Assembly (NCBI GenBank): GCA_900541725.1
Contig: UQLB01000010.1
Coordinates: 10,135 to 74,134 of the forward strand
DNA length: 64,000 bases
Reading direction: 5' to 3'
From: an uncultured Collinsella sp.
GTDB taxonomy: Bacteria > Actinomycetota > Coriobacteriia > Coriobacteriales > Coriobacteriaceae
Shown piece after piece: positions 26,668 through 34,747 of the stretch; the first letter of the stretch is position 1, and each line of letters opens with the position of its first letter. The notes beneath the pieces are model-generated. The model was not told the DNA's origin. It worked only from the letters and a program-made list of their open reading frames with translations, and did no database searches. The translations under genes and the position numbers were made by a program.

Positions 26668-27869
26668 CGCTCAAGCTGGGCCAGCAGCTCCTCGACGACC
26701 TCGACGGCGTCGCCGACAACCTTGTACTGGGCGGCGCCAAAGATGGGGGCATCCGGATCATCGTTGATGGCGATAATGCACTCCGCCCCACCGATGCCAG
26801 CAAGATGCTGGATGGCACCCGAGACACCGATACTCACAAGGAGCTTGGGCGAGACCGACACGCCCGTCTGGCCGATCTGGTGGCGATACTCCAGCCAGCC
26901 GGCCTCCACGACGGGGCGCGTGCAGCCGAGCTCGGCACCGAGGGCCTCGGCGAGTTTTCGCATCAACGGCAGGTTTTTCTTGGAACCAATGCCGCGGCCT
27001 ACCACGACCAGACGCTCGGCATCGGCAATCGAAGCCTGCTGCCCCCACTCCTCGGCGGGAATCGAGATCTCGACGCGGGCCTTAACGTCATCCGCCAGTG
27101 ATACCTGGACAATCGTGCCGGAGCGGCTGTAGTCAAAGTCGGGCGCCTTAAAGATGCCGGGACGTACCGTCGCCATCTGAGGGCGGTGGTTGGGACAAAC
27201 GATGGTGGCCATCAGGTTACCGCCAAACGCCGGGCGCGTCTGCTGCAACAGGCCCGTCTCCGTATCCATCGAAAGCACGGTGCAGTCGGCCGTAAGGCCC
27301 GTCTGCAAGCGCACGGCAACGCCAGGTGCCAGCTCGCGGCCAAAGGCGGTCGCGCCGTACAGAATGGCCTCGGGCTTGCGCTCGGCCACCAAATCGCAGA
27401 TCAAGCGGGCGTAGACCTCCGCGTCGTTTTGGCGCAGGCGCTCGTCACGACAGACCATAACTTCATCTGCACCAGCACAGACCAGATGCTCCAACTCCTC
27501 AAGCGAGCCCTCGGGGCCCATGCCGACCAGCGCTACCAAACGGCAGCCACGGGCATTGGCAAGCTCGCGACCCTTGCCCATGAGCTCATAGGCCACAGGG
27601 GCTACGGCGTCATGCTCGTCAGTCTGCACAAACACCCAAATGTCTTGGTATGCGTCGAGATCGACTGCGCCAGTGGCCTCATCGCGTTCAATCGAGATAG
27701 CGTTGACGGGACAGGCGTCGACGCACCCGCCGCACAGAATGCAGCCGTCGGTTACGCGGGCGCAGCGGTTGGGCCGCTCGCCCTCTACCACAATGCCGCC
27801 CGAGGCGCAGGCGCGGACGCAGCGACCGCAGCCAATACAGGCTTCGCTATCGATAATCAGTCCGCTCAT
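26664..27869 (-). CDS. etfA: Electron transfer flavoprotein alpha subunit with N-terminal ferredoxin domain
   Basis: 401 residues. Residues 1-70 form a bacterial ferredoxin with CIGCGRCVRAC and CILCGGCVDACP (two 4Fe-4S clusters). Residues about 75-250 are the EtfA N-terminal domain and about 260-395 the FAD-binding domain, with VVVGRGIGSKKN, GCTRPVVEAGW, QIGQTGVSVSPKL and AIQHLAGI. A ferredoxin-fused EtfA next to EtfB and an FAD lactate dehydrogenase is the arrangement of the electron-confurcating lactate dehydrogenase of Acetobacterium woodii (LctC). It begins immediately after the etfB stop. Last gene of the three-gene operon. Confidence 0.92.
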   Translation of the reverse strand: MSGLIIDSEACIGCGRCVRACASGGIVVEGERPNRCARVTDGCILCGGCVDACPVNAISIERDEATGAVDLDAYQDIWVFVQTDEHDAVAPVAYELMGKGRELANARGCRLVALVGMGPEGSLEELEHLVCAGADEVMVCRDERLRQNDAEVYARLICDLVAERKPEAILYGATAFGRELAPGVAVRLQTGLTADCTVLSMDTETGLLQQTRPAFGGNLMATIVCPNHRPQMATVRPGIFKAPDFDYSRSGTIVQVSLADDVKARVEISIPAEEWGQQASIADAERLVVVGRGIGSKKNLPLMRKLAEALGAELGCTRPVVEAGWLEYRHQIGQTGVSVSPKLLVSIGVSGAIQHLAGIGGAECIIAINDDPDAPIFGAAQYKVVGDAVEVVEELLAQLER

Positions 27870-28685
27870 CTATGCCATCCCCTCGATAATCTTGGCAAGC
27901 TTTGCCGCCTGCTCGGTCGGTGTGCCCTCAACGGCTTCGCACGTTTGATCGCGGTCGGGCACAAACGAGCGCACAACCTGCGTCGGCGAGCCAGCAAGGC
28001 CGCAACGCGCGGGGTCGGCATGCACGTCGGCAGCGCTGACCACGCGCACGTCCGCCTCCTCTGCCGCACGAATACCGGCAATGCTCGGCATGCGCAGCTG
28101 GCCGATCTCCTTAGCGGTCGTCATCGCACACGGCATCTCAAGATAGACCGTCTCTTCGCCGGCATCGCATCCGTGAACGAGTGCCAGCGAACCACACGTC
28201 GTAAAGCCCGCGCTCTGCACGCAGCTCACGTCAGTCACGCAGGGAATCTCAAAGGCGCCGGCAAGCTCGGGGCCAATCTGGGCCGTATCGCCGTCCACCG
28301 CCATCTTGCCGCAGATAAGCAGGTCGAAGTCCTCGTCGAGCGCCTCGATACCGCATTTGAGCGCATAGGTGGTGGCCAACGTGTCCGCGCCCGCAAAAGC
28401 ACGGTCGGTCAGCAGCAGCGCGTCGTCGGCGCCGCGGGCGATGCAGTCGCGCAGCAGCGATTCGGTCGCGGGAATACCCATCGATACCACCGTCACGCGC
28501 ACATCCATACCAAAGCCGATAAAGTCGTCCTTGAGCGCCAGCGCGCATTCCAGGGCGCTTGCGTCAAAGGGGTTGATGACCGCCTGCTTACCATCGCGCA
28601 CAATGGTATTGGTCTTGGGATCCATCTTGACCTCGGTGCTTCCCGGCACCGCCTTGACGCACACCACCATATGGAAATCGCTCAT
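27870..28685 (-). CDS. etfB: Electron transfer flavoprotein beta subunit
   Basis: 271 residues with the EtfB pattern VVCVKAVPGSTEVKMDPKTNTIVRDG, NPFDASALECALALKD and GKMAVDGDTAQIGPELA (about 145-162). It pairs with EtfA to shuttle electrons from the neighbouring dehydrogenase. The start (MSDFHM) has AGGGGG nine bases ahead; a GTG two codons earlier is possible. It begins two bases after the dehydrogenase stop, so the three genes are translationally coupled. Confidence 0.93.
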   Translation of the reverse strand: MSDFHMVVCVKAVPGSTEVKMDPKTNTIVRDGKQAVINPFDASALECALALKDDFIGFGMDVRVTVVSMGIPATESLLRDCIARGADDALLLTDRAFAGADTLATTYALKCGIEALDEDFDLLICGKMAVDGDTAQIGPELAGAFEIPCVTDVSCVQSAGFTTCGSLALVHGCDAGEETVYLEMPCAMTTAKEIGQLRMPSIAGIRAAEEADVRVVSAADVHADPARCGLAGSPTQVVRSFVPDRDQTCEAVEGTPTEQAAKLAKIIEGMA

Positions 28686-28687
28686 CT

Positions 28688-30289
28688 TCACGCGCCCCCT
28701 TTCTGGACGAGTTCATCCAAGAGCTTCTCCGAAAACAGGTTGCCACGACCCAGTTGCCCGGCAGGATCGAGCTGTAGCTTGAGTCGAGCCGATTCGACCA
28801 TGGCATCGTGGCCGTACATCGTCTCCAAAAAGCCCGCCTTAATCTTGCCGACGCCATGCTCGGCAGAAACGGCGCCGCCCATTGCCGTAACCTCGGCAGC
28901 CCACTGGGCAAAGAGCTCGCCACCGCGGCGGTAATCCTCAGAGTCGCGCGGGAGGATATTCACATGCAGATGGTTGTTACCAATGTGTCCCCAGGCGGCA
29001 GACTCAAGCCCGCTTTCGGCCAGCGTGCGGCGATAGAGCGCAACGACATCGGCCAGGCGCGCGTTGGGCACCGACATGTCCGAACCCAGCTTGGTGATGG
29101 TGGGGTCGGTGCGACGACGCTCATCGATGAGCATGTTGACACTCTCGGGGACCGCATGGCGGAAGAATCGCTGGCATTCGCGATCGACCTCGGTGCGCGC
29201 GACCCAGGTCGCATCGTCACGGCCGCCCGCAAGCTCCAATACCCACCCCAGGTGATACAGTTCCTCAATCGCCTGGGCTTCATCATCGCAGTCGAGCTCC
29301 ACGTAAACGCAGACCTTGGCCTCTTTGTCGAGCGCCGGCAGCGAGGCGAACGCGGTCGACTGCTCGCGCTGGCGACGTAGGATATCCAGGGCGCCCTCAT
29401 CGAAATATTCGATAGCCGCCGCACGGGATAGAACGGGGCGCACGGAATCGGTGAAGGACACGGCCTTGTCTTCGCTATCGAAAAAGCAGCTCACACCCCA
29501 AACGACCGCCGGTGCCGGCTGCAGGGCAATCTCGAGCTCCGTAATGACGCCGAGCGTGCCGCAGGCGCCGATAAAGAGGTCGATGGCATCCATGTCGTCC
29601 GCAACAAAATAGCCCGAAGCATTTTTGGTCTTGGGCATGGTGTAGGCGGGAAGATCGAGCTCGAGCGCACGGCCTTCCGTTGTCACGAGCGAAAGGCGGC
29701 GACCGTGCGCAAAAACCTCGCCGCGCTGAAGCTCGACCAGGTCGCCATCGGTCAGCGCGACGTGAAGGCCCGTGACGTGCGGACGCATGGGGCCGTAAGC
29801 GTAGCTACGGGCGCCGGAAGCGTTGCATGCCGCCATACCGCCCAGGCAGGCAGATGCCTCGGTGGGATCGGTAGGAAAGAACTGCTCGGGGGCTTCCTGG
29901 AATTCCTCGTAAGCCTTAAGCGAAGCCTGGTCCCAACCTACGGTCGGAAGTATCTTCTTGCCCAGCTGCTTGCGCAGCTCAGACAGCACGACGCCCGGCT
30001 CTACGCGAAGCAGAAAGCGACCCTGTTCATCGCGGCAAAGGCCTAGGTAGCGATTCATACGGGAGGTATTGAGGATGTGGCCGCCATGGGGCACGGCGCC
30101 GGCGGCGAGGCCCGTGCGAGCGCCCTGAACCGTTACCGGGACACGCTCGGCATGGAGCTGCCGCAGGATGGCGCGAACCTCGTCTTCCGATGTCGGAAAC
30201 GAAATGCTCGAGGCCTCGCCCGACGAACGAGACTCATCGCGACCGTATTCCTCGTACTCATCGGTGAAGGGTTTGATGGTTGCAGACAT
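28688..30289 (-). CDS. FAD-linked lactate dehydrogenase (GlcD/LctD family)
   Basis: 533 residues of the vanillyl-alcohol-oxidase flavoprotein family: FAD-binding domain with GARTGLAAGAVP (about 56-67), a DPTEASACLGGMAACNASGARSYAYG stretch, and a C-terminal substrate domain with WGHIGNNHLHVN and AEHGVGKIK. It oxidises D-lactate or another 2-hydroxyacid. Together with the downstream etfBA this resembles LctBCD, where lactate oxidation by NAD is driven by reduced ferredoxin. No lactate permease or racemase gene is beside it. The ribosome binding site is GGGGAG. Confidence 0.88.
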   Translation of the reverse strand: MSATIKPFTDEYEEYGRDESRSSGEASSISFPTSEDEVRAILRQLHAERVPVTVQGARTGLAAGAVPHGGHILNTSRMNRYLGLCRDEQGRFLLRVEPGVVLSELRKQLGKKILPTVGWDQASLKAYEEFQEAPEQFFPTDPTEASACLGGMAACNASGARSYAYGPMRPHVTGLHVALTDGDLVELQRGEVFAHGRRLSLVTTEGRALELDLPAYTMPKTKNASGYFVADDMDAIDLFIGACGTLGVITELEIALQPAPAVVWGVSCFFDSEDKAVSFTDSVRPVLSRAAAIEYFDEGALDILRRQREQSTAFASLPALDKEAKVCVYVELDCDDEAQAIEELYHLGWVLELAGGRDDATWVARTEVDRECQRFFRHAVPESVNMLIDERRRTDPTITKLGSDMSVPNARLADVVALYRRTLAESGLESAAWGHIGNNHLHVNILPRDSEDYRRGGELFAQWAAEVTAMGGAVSAEHGVGKIKAGFLETMYGHDAMVESARLKLQLDPAGQLGRGNLFSEKLLDELVQKGGA

Positions 30290-30359
30290 GCAGAACTCCC
30301 CTTTAGCTAACTACAGTGTTTGCAGGGAGATGTTACCGCATCGTTTCGTTGACGTGTTC

Positions 30360-30399
30360 GAGACCGTCTCCATAATTGAGGATTTTTACGTTCGTGCAA
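30360..30399 (-). promoter_or_regulatory. Candidate promoter and operator of the lactate dehydrogenase operon
   Basis: In the 345-bp gene-free stretch 30290-30634, read on the minus strand, TTGCAC (30394-30399) and AATTAT (30372-30377) are 16 bp apart. A short palindrome GAGAC-C-GTCTC (30360-30370) would lie over the transcription start, where a repressor could act. Each hexamer matches consensus at only four of six positions. The rest of the stretch, toward the plus-strand gene, shows AT-rich sequence without a clear element. Confidence 0.3.
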
Positions 30400-30634
30400 T
30401 TCGGCGAGCGGCCGCCACATCTCGGCAGGCGATGTTTTTTACACATATCGCTTTGCCGCCAACGATCGCGAAATTGGCGCTCAAAAAATGTTGAAGTATT
30501 TTTTACCACCAACTACCTGCGACGATGCGAATCCGTCAAGCATTTGGTCAGCTTTTGGTCAAGTTGTGGCTGATACGGTCGGCATCGACAGCCAAACCGA
30601 TAGAAGTTTTGGCCCCAGAAGCAGGGAGGTTCCC

Positions 30635-30931
30635 ATGGCATATTACTGGCCCCAGTACGGCGTCGCCATCGAAGTCGACGACGATCCCCATCTCCTGCCT
30701 TTCGAAGAAGAGGCATTCCCCGGCACGACGGTCTACCACGTCACCACCGATGTGATCTGCGACCCCGAGTCGTTCTCGGCACTCGCCCACCACATCGCAC
30801 GCATCCACGACATCGAGCTCCCTCCCGACTTCGATGAGCTTGTCTACTCGCGCCGCCTGATGCTTCATATGCTCTTTGGAGCGGACCCGTCCACGTTCGC
30901 ACGCGTCTACACCACCAAGGACGCCGCATGA
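30635..30931 (+). CDS. Small hypothetical protein, possibly a remnant of a nuclease-like domain
   Basis: 98 residues, no signal peptide or membrane segment. It starts MAYYWPQYGVAIEVDDDP after a strong GGGAGG site. The pattern YGVAIEVDDDPH followed by TTVYHVTTDVICDPESF faintly resembles the C-terminal half of VSR/DUF559-type endonuclease folds, where an acidic residue sits in the second strand, but the lysine expected of an active site is not seen. Function unknown. Its stop overlaps the next start by four bases, so it is the first gene of the cluster that follows. Frame extends upstream without a good site. Confidence 0.55.
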   Translation: MAYYWPQYGVAIEVDDDPHLLPFEEEAFPGTTVYHVTTDVICDPESFSALAHHIARIHDIELPPDFDELVYSRRLMLHMLFGADPSTFARVYTTKDAA

Positions 30932-31437
30932 GCGCGAAGAAGTTGCCCCGACTCGCGAGTCTGGGGCATCGCAAGAAACTCATCGCTGTCTGTTTGGCTA
31001 TCGTCTGTGCCCTCGTCGCCGTAGGCTTGTACGCCTGGCAGTCGCAGCCCGTACCCGAAGCGGGCGCCTCGGTTACGACGGCCGAGGGCAAATCGCGCCA
31101 AGAGATCCAAGATGAGCTCGACGCCATCGTCCGCGACAACATGATGACGATCTCGGTCGCTCCGGTCGCCCAGTTGCAGGAAGGCGGCAAGTTGCGCGTC
31201 AACGTGCAAAACGTCCAGGGCAATAAGTTCCCCCAGCGATTCCGCGTCATTCAAAACGACGAGACCATTTATGAGTCCGGCATCGTCGAAACCGGCAAGA
31301 CGGTTGAGACGTGTCCCGCCGGCGACATCGAGGAAGGCGAAGCGTATATCGAAATCCAGGCACTCGACACCAAGACCCATGACAACCACGGCAATCCGAC
31401 GCGCGTCAAGGTCCGGGTGGAACAGGCAGAGAACTAG
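30928..31437 (+). CDS. Hypothetical membrane-anchored protein
   Basis: 169 residues: a basic N-terminus, one transmembrane or uncleaved signal segment (about 17-36, LIAVCLAIVCALVAVGLYAW), then an outer domain of about 130 residues. The stretch KLRVNVQNVQGNKFPQRFRVIQNDETIYESG with KVRVEQAEN at the end suggests an immunoglobulin-like beta sandwich. No catalytic motif. It is translationally coupled to the small gene upstream (ATGA overlap) and shares export to the envelope with the next three genes. Confidence 0.6.
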   Translation: MSAKKLPRLASLGHRKKLIAVCLAIVCALVAVGLYAWQSQPVPEAGASVTTAEGKSRQEIQDELDAIVRDNMMTISVAPVAQLQEGGKLRVNVQNVQGNKFPQRFRVIQNDETIYESGIVETGKTVETCPAGDIEEGEAYIEIQALDTKTHDNHGNPTRVKVRVEQAEN

Positions 31438-31527
31438 CCCCTAACGCCCGCTGCGTCATTGCGCGCGGTCACCAACACTCGTCCAATCATCGCGGGGACG
31501 GCCCGCGGCAAATAGAAAGGAACGACC

Positions 31528-32127
31528 ATGGACATCACCAGAAACATGAACGGAGCCAGAGCGCTCGCCGTGGGCGCAGGGCTCGCGCTCGCGCTCGCAA
31601 TGGGCGCCGCCCCGACGCCAGCTATGGCAGCCGGGCGTGTTGGAAGCACGAAGGTAATGGTCAAGACCGAAATCGACAACGTTAATTTCAAAGTTCCGAC
31701 GGTTATTCCGTTCGTCGCCAAGGCCGACGGCACGCTTCAGGGCCCCTCAGAAGATGCAACCACCATCGACAACCTTTCGGCCTACGGCATCCATGTCACC
31801 AACATGAAGATCGACGCCATGAACACCTGGACCATTGCCGCCGACGCCAAGACCGGATCCGCGCAGAACTCCATCGACTTTAAGGTCGGCCCCGACGGCG
31901 CGCTCCAGGATGCCAGCGCCGCAACGCAGGGAACGGGAATCGATCTCTCCAAGAACGCAACCTTTGATATGGGCTATCAGGGTATTGCCGGCGGTTCGGA
32001 CAAGATCAAGCTCAAGACGAGCGGAAACGTCGCCCGTGTCACGCGCGACATCTTCCATATAACCGGCGAAGGCGATCAGGTTGCAACAATCACTTGGACG
32101 GTCGAGCCCGGTGCGCACACGGCATAA
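31528..32127 (+). CDS. Secreted hypothetical beta-rich protein
   Basis: 199 residues with a clear signal peptide (about 1-34, ending APTPAMAA), then an all-beta-looking domain containing NFKVPTVIPFVAKADGTLQGP and ending ITWTVEPGAHTA. The V-P-x-x-I-P-F...G...P opening followed by an alternating strand pattern is also seen in the second half of the last protein of this cluster (SAIIAFPESVEVVFLPSGEIVAP). The protein carries no anchor, so it is free or bound to a partner. The ribosome binding site is AAAGGA. Family not recognised. Confidence 0.6.
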   Translation: MDITRNMNGARALAVGAGLALALAMGAAPTPAMAAGRVGSTKVMVKTEIDNVNFKVPTVIPFVAKADGTLQGPSEDATTIDNLSAYGIHVTNMKIDAMNTWTIAADAKTGSAQNSIDFKVGPDGALQDASAATQGTGIDLSKNATFDMGYQGIAGGSDKIKLKTSGNVARVTRDIFHITGEGDQVATITWTVEPGAHTA

Positions 32128-32371
32128 GGTGATCGCCCTGGCCGCCGCCGTCAGCATCCTAGCGTTTGGGCCAGCCATGGCCTTTGCCCAGCAAGAACAG
32201 GCTCAGGCCGCCACGCAAGTGACGGTCGACCTCTCGGGGCTCGACCGCGGCAACCACCAGGAACCGTTGGCGCAGACAGGCGACAAAAAGCAGCTCTTGG
32301 CAGCAAGCGTCGCTGCAGCGGGCGCGGGAGCCACCGGCCTCGGACTGTGCATCAAACGCAACCAGCAATAA
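32111..32371 (+). CDS. Small cell-wall-anchored protein with LAQTG sorting signal
   Basis: 86 residues: signal peptide (about 1-25, ending AMAFA), a short Gln/Asp-rich mature part of about 30 residues, then a sorting signal: EPLAQTG, a hydrophobic stretch (LLAASVAAAGAGATGLGL) and a basic tail KRNQQ. LAxTG is the class E sortase motif common in high-GC Gram-positives. The start is taken as a GTG overlapping the previous gene by 17 bp; the ribosome binding site is weak, so the start could differ. The sortase is not in the window. With so little mature sequence it may be an anchor or base subunit for the neighbouring secreted proteins. Confidence 0.62.
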   Translation: MRTRHKVIALAAAVSILAFGPAMAFAQQEQAQAATQVTVDLSGLDRGNHQEPLAQTGDKKQLLAASVAAAGAGATGLGLCIKRNQQ

Positions 32372-32410
32372 GACACAACCAGCTCGCACAATATAAAGCA
32401 AGGAGACCCC

Positions 32411-33823
32411 ATGGCATCGAAGAACCTTTTGCCCGCCGTCGCGCTCTGCGGCGCACTCGCAACCGGAACGCCTGTCGCCGCTTGGGCGACCCCCGTCATG
32501 GCGGACTCCTTGCCAGCAGCCCTAAGCCCCGCACCAGACCCGTCGAGCGTCATTGCGTGCAAGCGCTTTTCGCTCACGCAGGCAACAGTCTCGACCTTGG
32601 GGTGCCTTCGCCAGGACACGGACGGCTCGATAGTCGTGGATATCAAGCGTTCGGACAAGACGAACGGCTCCCAGGCAGGATGCGCCATCTGCACGTGGCG
32701 CTCGGCTGTGCTCGATGCAGATGACGATCCTTGCGATTTGGAGCTACGCATCGACATCGCTTCGGTCGATGACTCGGCGAACGAAGCGAAGGTCGCCTTC
32801 GACAGCACGTTTTTCAAAGAAGAAGGAGGTGTATGCCTGGGCTGCGTTGCCTCGCACACCGACGGCGCGCAGCCCACTCTCTCATTCACGGCATCGTTGC
32901 GGATAACCAAAACCAACACCGAGGCCGTCGCAACGGGAGAGACTCCCCTGCTGTTCTACGACGACAATGCCGAAGGCGCCAAAATCAAAGACGATAAGCA
33001 AAACGGGTCGCTCAGCCTTACTCGAGGGGCGAAACTCTGCCCTATTGAGATCGATGTCCAGGCGCAAGACAGGCAGCGCGTACTTGCCGACCCGGCGCTC
33101 CTCGAAATGGAATGGAATGGAGCTGGAGCCATCGGGATTGCTCCCTTTGCATTGAACGAAATGGCCTTCCCATCAAAAGATGGGACCACGAACGCAGCCA
33201 TAACAGAGGATAAAGCAGATAGCGCGTCACTGTCGGCTAACGACATCTCCGCCCCTTCAGAGGAACCGGATGAAACTGCTATCGAGTCAAACGATCCCCA
33301 ACTCGAGGACGGCCTAGGCCTTGCTACGCCTCAAGATGTCGATGAGGGCAACTGCTGCATGCTCACCGCACTCGACCACACGACGACCGTCGACGCCGCG
33401 AACATCGAAGTTGCCGCCGCCAATCAGCCCGTCCGCAAGTCGGCTATCATCGCATTTCCCGAGTCCGTCGAGGTCGTCTTTTTGCCATCGGGCGAAATCG
33501 TAGCACCAACATTGCTCACCTTGTTAGGCGCCAAGAATACTCGGAACGAAATCAAGAAGATCACGATCGTCGACCCTGCAACCACTGCCAAGCTGCGCCT
33601 ATACGCCGTTGCCCCAGATGGAAGCAAAACCTTGGAATTCGATGGCGACACGCTCCTGGCCTGGCGACGTCTGGACATTATGGAAGATGTCTCGTACCAG
33701 ATTGAACTTGAAGGGTTTGACCGCGCCCGAGATGCCGATATCATCGCCGCGGGCATCGAGTCCCCACAACGGCTGATGACGCTACGCTTTGAATACTATC
33801 CCTACGTTCCGACGACAACCTAA
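32411..33823 (+). CDS. Secreted hypothetical protein, two-part, cysteine-containing
   Basis: 470 residues with a signal peptide (about 1-31) and a strong AAGGAG site. The N-terminal half (about 45-230) has cysteines at CKRF, LGC, AGCAICTW, DDPC, VCLGC, suggesting disulfides. An acidic Ser/Asp/Glu-rich linker follows (about 255-315), then a C-terminal beta-rich domain (about 345-470) resembling the 199-residue protein upstream. No C-terminal sorting signal or membrane helix, so it is secreted or partner-bound. Not recognised as a known family. Last gene of the exported cluster; 39 bp after the LAQTG gene. Confidence 0.6.
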   Translation: MASKNLLPAVALCGALATGTPVAAWATPVMADSLPAALSPAPDPSSVIACKRFSLTQATVSTLGCLRQDTDGSIVVDIKRSDKTNGSQAGCAICTWRSAVLDADDDPCDLELRIDIASVDDSANEAKVAFDSTFFKEEGGVCLGCVASHTDGAQPTLSFTASLRITKTNTEAVATGETPLLFYDDNAEGAKIKDDKQNGSLSLTRGAKLCPIEIDVQAQDRQRVLADPALLEMEWNGAGAIGIAPFALNEMAFPSKDGTTNAAITEDKADSASLSANDISAPSEEPDETAIESNDPQLEDGLGLATPQDVDEGNCCMLTALDHTTTVDAANIEVAAANQPVRKSAIIAFPESVEVVFLPSGEIVAPTLLTLLGAKNTRNEIKKITIVDPATTAKLRLYAVAPDGSKTLEFDGDTLLAWRRLDIMEDVSYQIELEGFDRARDADIIAAGIESPQRLMTLRFEYYPYVPTTT

Positions 33824-33941
33824 GGCTTAACCGCTGTACGCCAGACTTAATACCACTCATATAACGTATTAGACAAGTCGCAATATGCCCTGCGTTCCAT
33901 TCTGCTACGATTGCCAAGGTGGCATCAATACGGGAGGATCC

Positions 33942-34658
33942 ATGCCGGGTTTGGGAACGATCATCAACGTCGCGCTTTTGATTGCAGGCGGTCTTTTGGG
34001 ATTAGCGGGCGGCCGTTTTATCACACCGCGCATCCAAGATACCCTTATGAAGGCGTCGGGGCTGTGCGTCCTGTTTATCGGCCTGGGCGGCACTATGCAA
34101 AAGATGCTCGTCATCGATGGGAAAGCCCTGGCGACCACCGGCACCACCATGCTGATCGTCTCATTTGCGCTCGGCTCGCTTATCGGCGAGGCCATCAACC
34201 TGGAGGCCGCCATCGAAAACCTCGGCGAATGGCTCAAGCGCAAGACTGGCAGCGAGGGCGATAACGAGTTTACCAACGCTTTTGTCTCGGCTTCACTCAC
34301 CGTGTGTATCGGCGCCATGGCCATTGTGGGGTCAATCCAGGACGGCCTGCTCGGCGACTGGTCCACACTCGCCCTGAAGGGTGCACTGGACTGCATCATT
34401 GTCTGCACCATGACGGCCTCGCTCGGCCGCGGCTGCATCTTCTCGGCCCTGCCCGTCGCCGTGTTCCAGGGGACGATCACGCTGTTTGCCGGCGCACTCT
34501 CCCCCATCATGACCACCGCAGCCCTCGACAGTCTCTCACTCGTGGGATCCATGCTCATCTTCTGCGTCGGCGTCAACCTTATCCGACCTCAGACCTTCCG
34601 CACGGCCAACATGCTGCCAGCCGTCGTCATTGCCGTCATCTACGCTCTCCTGTTCTAA
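33942..34658 (+). CDS. DUF554 family membrane protein
   Basis: 238 residues, six to seven hydrophobic segments. It begins MPGLGTIINVALLIAGGLLGLAGG and contains FIGLGGTMQKML, a SLIGEAINLE turn and MAIVGSIQDGLLGD, all characteristic of the DUF554 family (YdfK-like, about 230 residues). Function is unknown; some members are linked to transport. The start has GGGAGG. Intergenic gaps on both sides suggest its own transcript. Confidence 0.82.
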   Translation: MPGLGTIINVALLIAGGLLGLAGGRFITPRIQDTLMKASGLCVLFIGLGGTMQKMLVIDGKALATTGTTMLIVSFALGSLIGEAINLEAAIENLGEWLKRKTGSEGDNEFTNAFVSASLTVCIGAMAIVGSIQDGLLGDWSTLALKGALDCIIVCTMTASLGRGCIFSALPVAVFQGTITLFAGALSPIMTTAALDSLSLVGSMLIFCVGVNLIRPQTFRTANMLPAVVIAVIYALLF

Positions 34659-34747
34659 GTCTATCTACATAGCGGTATCTCGAACATCTGTTTGATGCTG
34701 TGCTATGATATGAGGTCACCGACACCGTATAGGGAGAGGAGAGGGCG

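Noticed and set aside
30488..30634. N-terminal extension of the 98-residue protein
   Set aside because: The extension has no ribosome binding site while the ATG at 30635 has GGGAGG; composition is not protein-like.
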